From: Alteribacillus bidgolensis
GTDB lineage: Bacteria; Bacillota; Bacilli; Bacillales; Marinococcaceae
Assembly (NCBI RefSeq): GCF_002886255.1
Contig: NZ_KZ614149.1
Location: forward strand, 3,965,272 to 4,029,271
DNA: 64,000 bases
Direction of reading: 5' to 3'
Shown here piece after piece: positions 54,208-61,466 of the stretch (within the stretch, counting starts at the first letter, position 1; every line of letters begins with the position of its first letter). The translations under genes and the position numbers were made by a program. Below the pieces are notes generated by a model. The model was not told the DNA's origin and did not search any database. It saw nothing but the letters and a program-made list of their open reading frames with translations.

Positions 54208-54525
54208 TTAAGCAAATAGCGCAACATTTGTATATTGTTCCAACTGATATTTCATATATTCAAAATCCCGGTTTGTGGCATTTTCCAACATATCAACAAG
54301 CAGTCCAAAAGATATAGGTTCTGTATCTAAGGTGTCTTTAAGAACAGATCTATCTGCACTCCAAATGAGAGACATCATTTCAATAAAAGGAATTTTCCCC
54401 TTTATATGTGGAGCTTTGTAATAAACAAAATCCCGCAAAGCGCACAAATCATCCCTGTTGAAAACATTTTCATATTTTTCTAGAAATAAACAAACAAACG
54501 CTTCGACTTCCCTGCTTGGATTCAT
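54208..54525 (-). CDS. Hypothetical protein, 105 aa
   Basis: I do not recognise this family. The ATG at 54525 (MNPSREVEAF) is chosen because GAGAGGAGG lies about 7 bases upstream, instead of an in-frame ATG at 54570. The product is soluble, acidic and probably all-helical, with no signal peptide or membrane segment. It has its own strong terminator. On the same strand it lies about 260 bases downstream of the putative signal-peptide gene (54783-54887), so readthrough cotranscription is possible but a hairpin lies between them. Confidence 0.75.
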   Translation of the reverse strand: MNPSREVEAFVCLFLEKYENVFNRDDLCALRDFVYYKAPHIKGKIPFIEMMSLIWSADRSVLKDTLDTEPISFGLLVDMLENATNRDFEYMKYQLEQYTNVALFA

Positions 54526-54642
54526 TGTGATCCTCCTCTCACCGAGACAATTTTTATATTGAACAAACATATGGACTCAGGGATAAGCCTGGTCTTTCTC
54601 ATACTGCTAGAAAAGCATAAAATTCAGCGGGTAACAGTATAA

Positions 54643-54688
54643 GACAAACATGGTTTTCACTCACAGAATTGACGAAAAAAACCATGTC
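54643..54688 (-). terminator. Hairpin downstream of the peptide gene
   Basis: GACA..CATGGTTTT pairs with AAAACCATGTC across about 20 bases. It lies about 95 bases after the peptide stop on the minus strand. The U-tract is weak (TTTGTCTTAT), so termination is likely rather than certain. Confidence 0.45.
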
Positions 54689-54782
54689 TTTCTAAAAAAG
54701 AATCCCCTGCGAATAAGACAAGGGTTAAAAAAGGGGGTAGCTTGGTTGTGGTGTAAAGATTGTCCAAAAAAATGAATAGTTA

Positions 54783-54887
54783 TTAATAAGCGTGTGGCAA
54801 GGATACATCTAAAGTACTTACATCACCAGTAGATGCTAGTACGGCTAAAATAAAAACTATCATACTCAAAGCTTGTAATTTTCTCAC
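54783..54887 (-). CDS. Putative secreted signalling-peptide precursor (PapR-like), 34 aa
   Basis: GTG 54887 follows GGGGAGG with a 7-base spacer, an excellent site. The 34-residue product has a basic start (MRKLQ), a hydrophobic core (IVFILAVLA, about 10-18) like a Sec signal and a polar tail ending STLDVSLPHAY. The last seven residues, VSLPHAY, keep the LP at positions 3-4 and the terminal aromatic of the PapR heptapeptide ADLPFEF that binds PlcR. The gene is divergent from a PlcR-like XRE-TPR regulator 184 bases away. Too short for usual gene finders. Role as a quorum signal is inference from size, signal, tail and neighbour. Confidence 0.65.
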   Translation of the reverse strand: MRKLQALSMIVFILAVLASTGDVSTLDVSLPHAY

Positions 54888-55071
54888 AATAATTCCTCCC
54901 CACTGATTTTTTTTATTATTGATTTCATCCTGGGTATATTGTTACACAAATTGAAAAAAAACACATCTGCCTTTATAAGGTATGAGAGTAAATGAGGGCT
55001 TTTAAAGTAAAAATTTCATGGTAATATACTAATTAAGAGAACTATAGTACTCTGTAGTTGGAGGGAAAATA

Positions 55072-55965
55072 ATGGAAGGATCCTCACTAGGGATCAAGTT
55101 AAAAGATTTAAGAGAATACTACAATGTCAGTCAAAGAGAGCTGGCCAAAAATATATGTTCACAAAAGGCGGTTTCAAAAATTGAAAGAGGAGAAACACAG
55201 CCTACAGCAGACATATTGCAGCAGTTGGGATTAAGACTGGGGGTGGACATCAGTTATTTTTTTGAGGAACAAGAAGCTCCAAGATTTAATTATATACAAG
55301 AAACGAAAGATAAGATAGAGGATTTGGTTAGTAAATGGAAATATAAAGAAGCTGTTGAAATTATTAAAGAAGAACTAAAAAATCCTTTGTTTCGAAAGGC
55401 TACTCATCGAAAGTTTTTATTATGGAAAAAAAGTGTTTGTCATTTCAACCTCACCCAAGAAAAAGAAGACGCTATAGAGTTACTGAAAGTGGCAATGGAC
55501 ATAGAAACTCATTCTAAAAAAACAATTACAAATGATGATATAGGGATTTATATTAGCCTTGGAAATATGTATTCAGACACGCAAAAGTATGAACAAGCGT
55601 TATATTATTACGAGCAAGCAAAAAAAATGGCAAAGAAATTACCGGTTCATGGAAGTGCACCGCCAATTTATAAGCTTTATTATAATCTTAGCATTGTGTA
55701 TTTTCGATTGCATAATTTTGAAGAAGCGGTAAAAGTTGCTGATGAAGGTATTAATTTTATTTTCAAAAAGGACTCTTTATACCTTCTAGGAGAACTATAT
55801 TATCAAAAAGGAATTTATCTCTTTTATTCTGGAAAAAAACGTGAAGCCCTTCAAAATATGAAAAAAGCTTTGTTTGTGTTTGAAGAAAAAGGTCAAGACC
55901 GTTTTTATAAATTTGTGGAAACAAATTATTTAGGTTTTCAAAGGGCTGCTAGAGATAATGTTTAG
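55072..55965 (+). CDS. PlcR/NprR-like XRE-TPR transcriptional regulator
   Basis: A 297-residue regulator. The N-terminal XRE helix-turn-helix (about 7-62; SQRELAKNICSQKAVSKIERGETQPTAD) is followed by tetratricopeptide-like helical repeats to the end (AIELLKVAM, YISLGNMYSDTQKYEQALYYYEQA, YYNLSIVYFRLHNFEEAVKVADEG, YYQKGIYLFYSGKKREALQ). This is the layout and size of PlcR (285 aa), an RRNPP-type regulator whose TPR groove binds a re-imported peptide. ATG follows TTGGAGGG. The upstream gap contains a short dyad (AACTA/TAGTT, 55040-55059) and the divergent peptide gene. Targets are unknown. Confidence 0.85.
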   Translation: MEGSSLGIKLKDLREYYNVSQRELAKNICSQKAVSKIERGETQPTADILQQLGLRLGVDISYFFEEQEAPRFNYIQETKDKIEDLVSKWKYKEAVEIIKEELKNPLFRKATHRKFLLWKKSVCHFNLTQEKEDAIELLKVAMDIETHSKKTITNDDIGIYISLGNMYSDTQKYEQALYYYEQAKKMAKKLPVHGSAPPIYKLYYNLSIVYFRLHNFEEAVKVADEGINFIFKKDSLYLLGELYYQKGIYLFYSGKKREALQNMKKALFVFEEKGQDRFYKFVETNYLGFQRAARDNV

Positions 55966-56055
55966 TTCCATACTAATATCGGCTTATTAGAAAACATTTT
56001 GAATATGATATAGTATAAAAAACAAGATGGAATATATATAATTAGGAGAACAAAC

Positions 56056-56940
56056 ATGAAACATGCACGTATCATTTATAACCCGACATCGGGTCGAGAA
56101 CAAATGAAAAAGCAGCTGCCATATATTTTAGACCGCCTGGAAATGGAAGGGTATGAAACCTCTGCTCACATGACCAAAAGAGAAGGATGCGCGAGAAAAG
56201 AAGCAAGAAGAGCCGGAATATCCGGCTTTGACATGGTCGTGGCAGCCGGTGGGGACGGCACTATTTTTGAAGTAGTAAATGGCTTGGCAGACCTTGAAAC
56301 ACGTCCGAAGCTAGGGTTAATTCCAGCAGGGACGACCAATGATTTGGCGAGAGCTCTTGGGATTAGCGGAAATAATATTGAACAAGTCTGTGACGTGCTT
56401 TGTTCAGGGAAAAGCCGCCCTATTGATATTGGAAAAGTGAACGACCAATATTTTATTAATATTGCAGCGGGCGGTAAACTGACCGAGTTAACATATGATA
56501 CTCCAAGCAAGCTGAAAACCATGATGGGGCAGCTCGCTTATTACGTAAAAGGGTTTGAAAAGCTGCGGTCTTTGAAACCGAAATATGTAAAAATGGAGTA
56601 TGATGGCAAGTTATATGAAGGGCAAATTATGATGTTTCTTATTTCTAATACAAATTCGGTAGGGGGGTTTGAGAAACTACTTCCGAATGCTAAATATAAC
56701 GATGGTATGTTTGACATGATTATTATTAAAAAAACGAACCTGCCGGAACTTGTCCGTATCGGTACACAAGCGTTAAATGGAGAACACCTTCACCATGAAA
56801 AAGTAATATATGTACAAGCAAACAGAATTAAAATCGATGTCGAAGGAGACATGCAGCTCAATTTAGACGGAGAGTACGGGGGGAAACTTCCAGCGGAATT
56901 TGTTAACCTTCACCATCATGTTGAAATGTTTTGTCCATAA
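56056..56940 (+). CDS. dgkB: Diacylglycerol kinase DgkB
   Basis: Soluble YegS/LCB5-type lipid kinase (294 aa) that phosphorylates diacylglycerol released by lipoteichoic acid synthesis. It starts RIIYNPTSGRE as in B. subtilis DgkB, with the nucleotide loop GGDGT (65-69) and PAGTTNDLARALG near 95-107. The C-terminal domain carries DGE near 278. ATG follows AGGAGAAC. In B. subtilis dgkB follows gatCAB closely; here about 3 kb of accessory genes lie between. Confidence 0.94.
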   Translation: MKHARIIYNPTSGREQMKKQLPYILDRLEMEGYETSAHMTKREGCARKEARRAGISGFDMVVAAGGDGTIFEVVNGLADLETRPKLGLIPAGTTNDLARALGISGNNIEQVCDVLCSGKSRPIDIGKVNDQYFINIAAGGKLTELTYDTPSKLKTMMGQLAYYVKGFEKLRSLKPKYVKMEYDGKLYEGQIMMFLISNTNSVGGFEKLLPNAKYNDGMFDMIIIKKTNLPELVRIGTQALNGEHLHHEKVIYVQANRIKIDVEGDMQLNLDGEYGGKLPAEFVNLHHHVEMFCP

Positions 56941-56942
56941 AA

Positions 56943-56969
56943 CGGATCAGGCTGTTATAACCTGATCCG
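56943..56969 (+). terminator. Terminator shared by dgkB and the GNAT gene
   Basis: A perfect 9-bp stem CGGATCAGG / CCTGATCCG with a 9-base loop lies between convergent genes. U-rich sequence follows on the plus strand (CATTTTTTCC). Confidence 0.75.
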
Positions 56970-56976
56970 ACTTCTG

Positions 56977-57546
56977 TCATTTTTTCCATTCATGTTTTAA
57001 CAGACCGTAAATATTTATATCACGGCGTACACCTTTAACGAGCATACACTGTCTTAATGTACCTTCGTATGTCATGCCTAATTTATCCATTACACGCATG
57101 GAATTTTTATTTTCTGTATAGCACCGTGCTTCAATTCGAACAAGACCCATTCGTTCAAAGCCGAAGGAAACAAGTTTCGATGCCGCTTCAGGTATGATCC
57201 CCTGCCCCCAATAGTATGGTGAGAGAACATAGCCAATCTCTGCAGCGGCATGCCCCTGTTCCCACCACACATAATCAATTGTTCCAACCAATTCAGCTGA
57301 TTCTTTCCGTTCTATTCCGAATGGAGCGATGCTACCCTGCTTGTATTTTTCAAATGCAATATCTAAAAATTGCTGTGTGTCGTCGGTTGATCGGTGTGTA
57401 TCCCACAGGACATGCTCACTGACTTCGGGTCTAGAGGCATAGTCAAATACAGCGTATAAGTCCTCCTGATGCAGCCTTCTTAAACGTAATCGCTCCGTTT
57501 CTAAAAAAGGAAACGGATAAAATACGCCAGATGCTTTCATGGACAT
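56977..57546 (-). CDS. GNAT acetyltransferase (RimJ/RimL-like)
   Basis: A 189-residue acetyl-CoA-dependent transferase of the RimJ/RimL subgroup. It begins FLETERLRLRRLHQEDL, with EIGYVLSPYYWGQGIIPEAASKLVSFGFE (acetyl-CoA loop, about 110-140) and the typical NKNSMRVMDKLGMTYEGTLRQ near 155-175. The substrate may be a ribosomal protein N-terminus, an aminoglycoside or another amine, and is not determinable here. ATG follows GGGAGGG on the minus strand. Convergent with dgkB. Confidence 0.87.
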   Translation of the reverse strand: MSMKASGVFYPFPFLETERLRLRRLHQEDLYAVFDYASRPEVSEHVLWDTHRSTDDTQQFLDIAFEKYKQGSIAPFGIERKESAELVGTIDYVWWEQGHAAAEIGYVLSPYYWGQGIIPEAASKLVSFGFERMGLVRIEARCYTENKNSMRVMDKLGMTYEGTLRQCMLVKGVRRDINIYGLLKHEWKK

Positions 57547-57775
57547 AAGGAATCCCTCCCTTCAAACTACAAAGGGATTCGTGAAATTAAGTGGTAATTC
57601 CTTCCTATTTTTTATCTTTTTTCGTTTTGTTTCCTTAATTGAGATGTGAAATTCTTGATATGCTGAAACGCAATTTAACCATCAACTTACATTTGTGGAC
57701 GTTCAGCCTATTTTGTTTACAAAAGAAAGTGGAAAAAGTTTTGTGAGACGTTTTTATACTAGTCTCTCGTCCTTT
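57547..57775 (+). other. Start of a 1.35-kb gene-poor stretch (no feature seen)
   Basis: AT-rich sequence upstream of the minus-strand GNAT gene. It has no ORF with a ribosome binding site, and apart from the GNAT gene's own site (GGGAGGG near 57555) I see no motif. Confidence 0.5.
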
Positions 57776-58059
57776 TTAGTCACTGCCTGACAATAGCATG
57801 TCATCTTCAATCATAGCGAGGAGCGTTTTCCGAAGAAATTTTTTACTCGTGGTAACATTAACATTTTTAATAATGCCGCTCACCCCAATTATTACTTCTG
57901 ACACTTCTCCGTTCTCCTTTTGAATGGAAAAAACAAGGGTTCCCATTCATAGTGATGACCATGGGCCAGTCGAAATCGATACAATTCAATAACCGAAAAG
58001 CTTGCAAAATCTATTGCAGGCTTTTTTGAATAAAGTTTGATTAAAATTTTTTCCGTTAG
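57776..58059 (-). pseudogene. Possible frameshifted coding remnant, unassigned
   Basis: On the minus strand an open frame from 58059 reads LTEKILIKLYSKKPAIDFAS, then RFRLAHGHHYEWEPL. A one-base shift near 57930-57945 continues as VFSIQKENGEVSEVIIGV and ends GSD-stop at 57776. The composition is protein-like and continuous across the shift, but I cannot name the family and there is no start codon. A plus-strand terminator-like hairpin (57996-58027, AAGCTTGC/GCAGGCTT then TTTTT) overlaps it, so chance coding is possible. Confidence 0.35.
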
Positions 58060-58148
58060 CTAAAAATAAAGGATGTTCTTTTTTGAAATTATAAATTTTT
58101 GTAATTAAAAAAAACCTTTTATTATAGGGGCATTTTAACGGAATAACG

Positions 58149-58197
58149 AAAAAGAGCCCAATTTCTCTGTATTAAAATAAAGAAATTGGGCTCTTTT
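58149..58197 (+). terminator. Bidirectional terminator-like hairpin
   Basis: A 15-bp perfect stem (AAAGAGCCCAATTTC / GAAATTGGGCTCTTT) is followed by TT on one side with an A-run on the other. No intact gene adjoins it, which fits a decayed locus. Confidence 0.75.
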
Positions 58198-58580
58198 TAA
58201 TATTCGATTTTCCTTACCGTTGTAAATCCTATTTTCTGACGCTCCACCAAATTAGCAAATACGAAACATTTATGAAAGGAAAATAAATTTACCTTTATAA
58301 GCTATTTCTGACAAACCATCAATATAAGGGAGGGCTTATAATCATTCTAACCCTCTTTCCTTTGCGTGTGAACAAAAAAATTTCTCTTGCGTAAAAGTTC
58401 TCTGTCGACTTGTTACTGACATGAACTCGTAATAAATCGACTGAAGCAAAGACACCGTTAACACCAGAGTAATTATTTTAGATCAAGTAACTTTTGTAAA
58501 CAAAATGAAAAATTCCCTATATAATGTAAATTTATATGGTAAAATAATGTAAATAGGGCTTGATTATTAGAGGTGACTTC
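58198..58580 (+). other. Upstream region of the cas3 remnant
   Basis: There is no ORF here. ATAATGTAAAT occurs twice in direct orientation (58521-58531 and 58544-58554), 23 bases apart, next to TGGTAAAAT (possible extended -10, 58537-58545). GAGGTGA at 58570-58576 is a good ribosome binding site for the broken cas3 start. Confidence 0.4.
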
Positions 58581-58865
58581 ATGGACTATATTGCTCACAT
58601 AAGAAATATAGATAAAGTACAGGCAGGTTCAAGAACTTTTTAATGGGAGTCAGTCAGCTGTCAACCCTTTTGGAAGGAGATAGGAGGTGAACGTTTAGAC
58701 TATCTTGTAGGATTACTCCATGATGATGGAAAATTAAGTGGTTCCTTTCGCGATTATTTTTCAGAATATGACAAAAATTCTGATTATAACCTAAAAAGAG
58801 TAAGTGTGGACCATTCGACAGTTGGCGGAAAATTGTTATTTAAACAATTTCATCAGAGAAATTAG
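58581..58865 (+). pseudogene. Remnant of a CRISPR Cas3 HD-nuclease domain
   Basis: ATG 58581 (MDYIAHIRNIDKVQ) with GAGGTGA upstream is the typical Cas3 N-terminus. The frame breaks at TAA 58641-58643 and continues in a second frame as VQELFNGSQSAVNPF. It shifts again to FWKEIGGERLDYLVGLLHDDGK (HD motif), DYFSEYD and VDHSTVGGKLLFKQFH before a stop at 58863-58865. LLHD.GK and DHST..GK are the conserved HD-domain blocks of Cas3. Only about 95 of several hundred residues remain, with two frameshifts. No helicase, other cas genes or repeats are in the window. Confidence 0.75.
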
Positions 58866-58898
58866 GGTGAACCAACTTTAAAAAAGGAGCTGAAAAAC

Positions 58899-60686
58899 AT
58901 GAAGGTCACAGCAACAAAGGTTTTATCTATAGTTCTTATCATTTTTTTAATCGGAAGTGTATCCCCTCTGCAAACTTTAGCGAAAAATCAACAAACAGAG
59001 ACAGAGGAAGTAGCAGAAGGCACAGATGGTATGGTTTCCACCTCTCATCCATTAGCAACAGAAATTGGGGCAGAAATTTTAAAAAAGGGTGGAAATGCGG
59101 TTGACGCTTCTGTGGCTGTTCAGTTTGCATTAAATGTGGTAGAGCCGTATATGTCAGGGATTGGCGGCGGAGGGTTTATGATGGTTTATGATGCTGACAC
59201 AGAGGACATATCCATTATAAACAGCCGCGAACGCGCACCTGAGGGTGCCAAACCGGATATGTTTTTAGACGAAGATGGTAAAATTATTCCATTTTCAGTT
59301 CGGTCGACAAGCGGTGATGCAGTAGGTGTTCCGGGTACATTGAAAGGATTGGAGGAGGCGCTGGACAAATGGGGCACGCGCCCTATACAGCAGCTCATCA
59401 CCCCCGCCGTGAAATTAGCGGAAAAAGGATTCGAAGTGGACAGACAGTTAGTACAAGCCATTGAAGAAAATGAAGGAAAACTATCAAAAAGTGCGGCTGC
59501 TGACGTTTTTCTTCCCGATGGAAAACCGCTGGAAGAAGGAACAATATTTAAGCAAGAAGATTTAGCTCATACGTTAAAATTAATTCGTTCTGATGGATCC
59601 GACGTTTTGTATGATGGAAAAATCGGCAAAGCATTGGCAGAAACCGTTCAGGACTTCGAAGGAAGTATGGCAGAGAAAGATCTTCAAAACTACGACGTTA
59701 CAGTGGATGATGCTGTATATGGAGACTATAAAGGGTATGAAATTGCAAGCATGCCTCCTCCAAGCTCTGGCGGTTTGTTTCTCCTGCAAATGATTAAAAT
59801 GTTAGAAGACTTTGATATTAGTCAGTATGATAGCCGCTCTGTTGAAAAATATCATCTATTATCTGAGGTGATGAGGCTTGCTTATGCGGACCGGGCAGCT
59901 TTTGCAGGTGATCCAGAATTTGTAGATGTACCAATGGAAGGACTCCTGCATCCGGATTATATTCAAGAAAGAAAAGGCTTATTGTCTGTGGATGAAATAA
60001 ATGAAAATGTCAAAGCAGGGGATCCGTGGAAGTATGAAGATGCGGAACAAACGAAAGAAGTAGTAGAACAAGAAGATGACAAAGAAATTGGTGAAACCAC
60101 ACACTTTACGGTAGCCGACAAATGGGGGAATGTGGTCTCCTATACAACGACGATTGAACAAGTATTTGGCACCGGTATAATGGTTCCAGAATATGGGTTT
60201 ATGTTAAATAATGAGTTGACTGATTTTGATGCCAGGCCAGGCGGTGCTAATGAAGTACAGCCAAACAAACGGCCGCTGAGCTCAATGACGCCGACCATCG
60301 TGTTAGAAGATGGAAAGCCAGTGTTAACCTTAGGGTCACCAGGCGGACCGACAATCATTGCTTCTGTGCTGCAAACATTTTTAAATATCATAGAGTATGA
60401 TATGGATTTAAAAGAAGCTATAGAAGAACCGAGAATTTATAACTCGCATACTTCCTTGACCAGATGGGAAGAAGGAGTGCCGGAAGAGGTCAGAGAAGAT
60501 TTAGTAGAAATGGGACACCGTTATGAAAACAGCCCGCGATCCATTGGAAACGTCCAAAGTATTTTAATAGATCATGAAAACGGAACGTACTATGGAGCAG
60601 CTGATTCACGCAGGGAAGGAGCTGCAATGGGGGTATCGAGCAACGGAAACGGATTGAAACTCAGTCTTAAATTGAAATTGAAATAA
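58899..60686 (+). CDS. ggt: Gamma-glutamyltranspeptidase
   Basis: Secreted Ntn-hydrolase (595 aa) that cleaves gamma-glutamyl bonds of glutathione or poly-gamma-glutamate. The signal peptide covers about residues 1-29. The precursor is expected to self-cleave before the Thr of ETTHFTVADKWGNVVSYTTT, giving large and small subunits. Other marks are the GGGGFM block near 90, NNELTDFD, RPLSSMTPT and GSPGGPTII. ATG follows AAAAAGGAG. The gene starts 33 bases after the cas3 relic and may have moved into a decayed locus. Confidence 0.94.
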   Translation: MKVTATKVLSIVLIIFLIGSVSPLQTLAKNQQTETEEVAEGTDGMVSTSHPLATEIGAEILKKGGNAVDASVAVQFALNVVEPYMSGIGGGGFMMVYDADTEDISIINSRERAPEGAKPDMFLDEDGKIIPFSVRSTSGDAVGVPGTLKGLEEALDKWGTRPIQQLITPAVKLAEKGFEVDRQLVQAIEENEGKLSKSAAADVFLPDGKPLEEGTIFKQEDLAHTLKLIRSDGSDVLYDGKIGKALAETVQDFEGSMAEKDLQNYDVTVDDAVYGDYKGYEIASMPPPSSGGLFLLQMIKMLEDFDISQYDSRSVEKYHLLSEVMRLAYADRAAFAGDPEFVDVPMEGLLHPDYIQERKGLLSVDEINENVKAGDPWKYEDAEQTKEVVEQEDDKEIGETTHFTVADKWGNVVSYTTTIEQVFGTGIMVPEYGFMLNNELTDFDARPGGANEVQPNKRPLSSMTPTIVLEDGKPVLTLGSPGGPTIIASVLQTFLNIIEYDMDLKEAIEEPRIYNSHTSLTRWEEGVPEEVREDLVEMGHRYENSPRSIGNVQSILIDHENGTYYGAADSRREGAAMGVSSNGNGLKLSLKLKLK

Positions 60687-60692
60687 AAATTT

Positions 60693-60735
60693 AAGGAGAA
60701 GGAGCCTATAGGTGGAAAATGGCTCCTTCTCTTTC
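60693..60735 (+). terminator. Terminator after ggt
   Basis: GAGAAGGAGCC / GGCTCCTTCTC (11-bp perfect stem) is followed by TTTC, 9 bases after the stop. Confidence 0.8.
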
Positions 60736-60762
60736 ATGCCGTGCCCCTATTTTAAGTCTTGA

Positions 60763-61073
60763 GAGCTTGAAAGGCTAGGTGTGAAATGGTATCCAGACAC
60801 TTACTTGGAGATGTTTTTACTAGATAGGATTATGCCTCTTGGGATACTTGGGGAGAAGAAAGCTCATTATTAACCCTTGGTTAGAAAAAATGTTCCAAAA
60901 TAATAAACGATTTAATTGTGAGCAGGGTATAAAAATTAGCCAGGAAAATTTCCGATGAATATGCTCGTGCTTTAAATTATGGTGTTTCCGTTTTAAAGAT
61001 AGATGATCAACGATACAACAAAACGAATCAAGAAGAAGAGTATCGAGAAACGTTTTCGAAAAGAAATGATTGA
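60763..61073 (+). pseudogene. Frameshifted C-terminal gene remnant, unassigned
   Basis: Three plus-frame pieces follow each other: ELERLGVKWYPDTYLEMFLL ending in a TAA at 60870-60872, then INPWLEKMFQNNKRFN, then KISDEYARALNYGVSVLKID ending at TGA 61073. Each is protein-like, and no start codon or site precedes them. I cannot name the family. A strong terminator about 80 bases on (61155-61197) fits the former end of a gene. Together with the cas3 relic it brackets ggt with decayed genes. Confidence 0.4.
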
Positions 61074-61154
61074 TTTGTCCGTAAAGAGTATTTTATCTTG
61101 AAGTTAAGTCTTCAATAAAAGAACGCTTTAATGGAATTTAAATGGAATAAGAAT

Positions 61155-61197
61155 AAAGCCAGAAAACCACTAAAATTAGTGGTTTTCTGGCTTTTTT
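61155..61197 (+). terminator. Strong rho-independent terminator
   Basis: A 16-bp perfect stem AAAGCCAGAAAACCAC / GTGGTTTTCTGGCTTT runs into six T residues. Only the remnant at 60763-61073 lies upstream. Confidence 0.85.
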
Positions 61198-61304
61198 ATG
61201 ACATCAGTCCATGTTAACGACTTCTCAAGCTTAAAATAGTGAATGTCCGATTGAGTACAAACGATATGGAATTGTTGATCTTTATTAGAAATGGAAAATA
61301 ATTG

Positions 61305-61337
61305 AAAAAGAGTTGACTTTAAACACTGCTCTTTTTT
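61305..61337 (-). terminator. Probable terminator of the glutamate dehydrogenase transcript
   Basis: AAAAGAG / CTCTTTT arms around about 16 bases, with U runs on both strands. It lies about 130 bases after the dehydrogenase stop on the minus strand, beyond the small ORF. Confidence 0.5.
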
Positions 61338-61363
61338 GAGGTTTCAATATGTGTTCGTAAAGC

Positions 61364-61435
61364 TTATGGTTGTACATGTACATTGGTTACTTTTCCATAA
61401 TGCGGACATAGGACTTCGTGTGTTCTTTGAAACAT
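61364..61435 (-). CDS. Possible 23-residue ORF downstream of glutamate dehydrogenase
   Basis: ATG 61435 has AAGGAGG 8 bases upstream and lies about 30 bases after the dehydrogenase stop on the same strand. The product (MFQRTHEVLCPHYG...) contains a single CPHYG, half of a zinc-finger-like pair, and ends early. It may be a small protein or a truncated gene. An overlapping 32-codon frame from another ATG at the same site is less well spaced. Confidence 0.25.
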   Translation of the reverse strand: MFQRTHEVLCPHYGKVTNVHVQP

Positions 61436-61466
61436 TACTCATTCCTCCTTAGAAAGTTATTTTTAT

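Noticed and set aside
54729..54773. GGGGG-led tiny frame MWCKDCPKK near the peptide gene
   Set aside because: Only nine codons, with a poor start codon choice and nothing conserved to support it.
55966..56055. A PapR-like peptide gene downstream of the XRE-TPR regulator, the usual place
   Set aside because: The 90-base gap to dgkB has no small ORF with a ribosome binding site; the only good candidate is the divergent one upstream.
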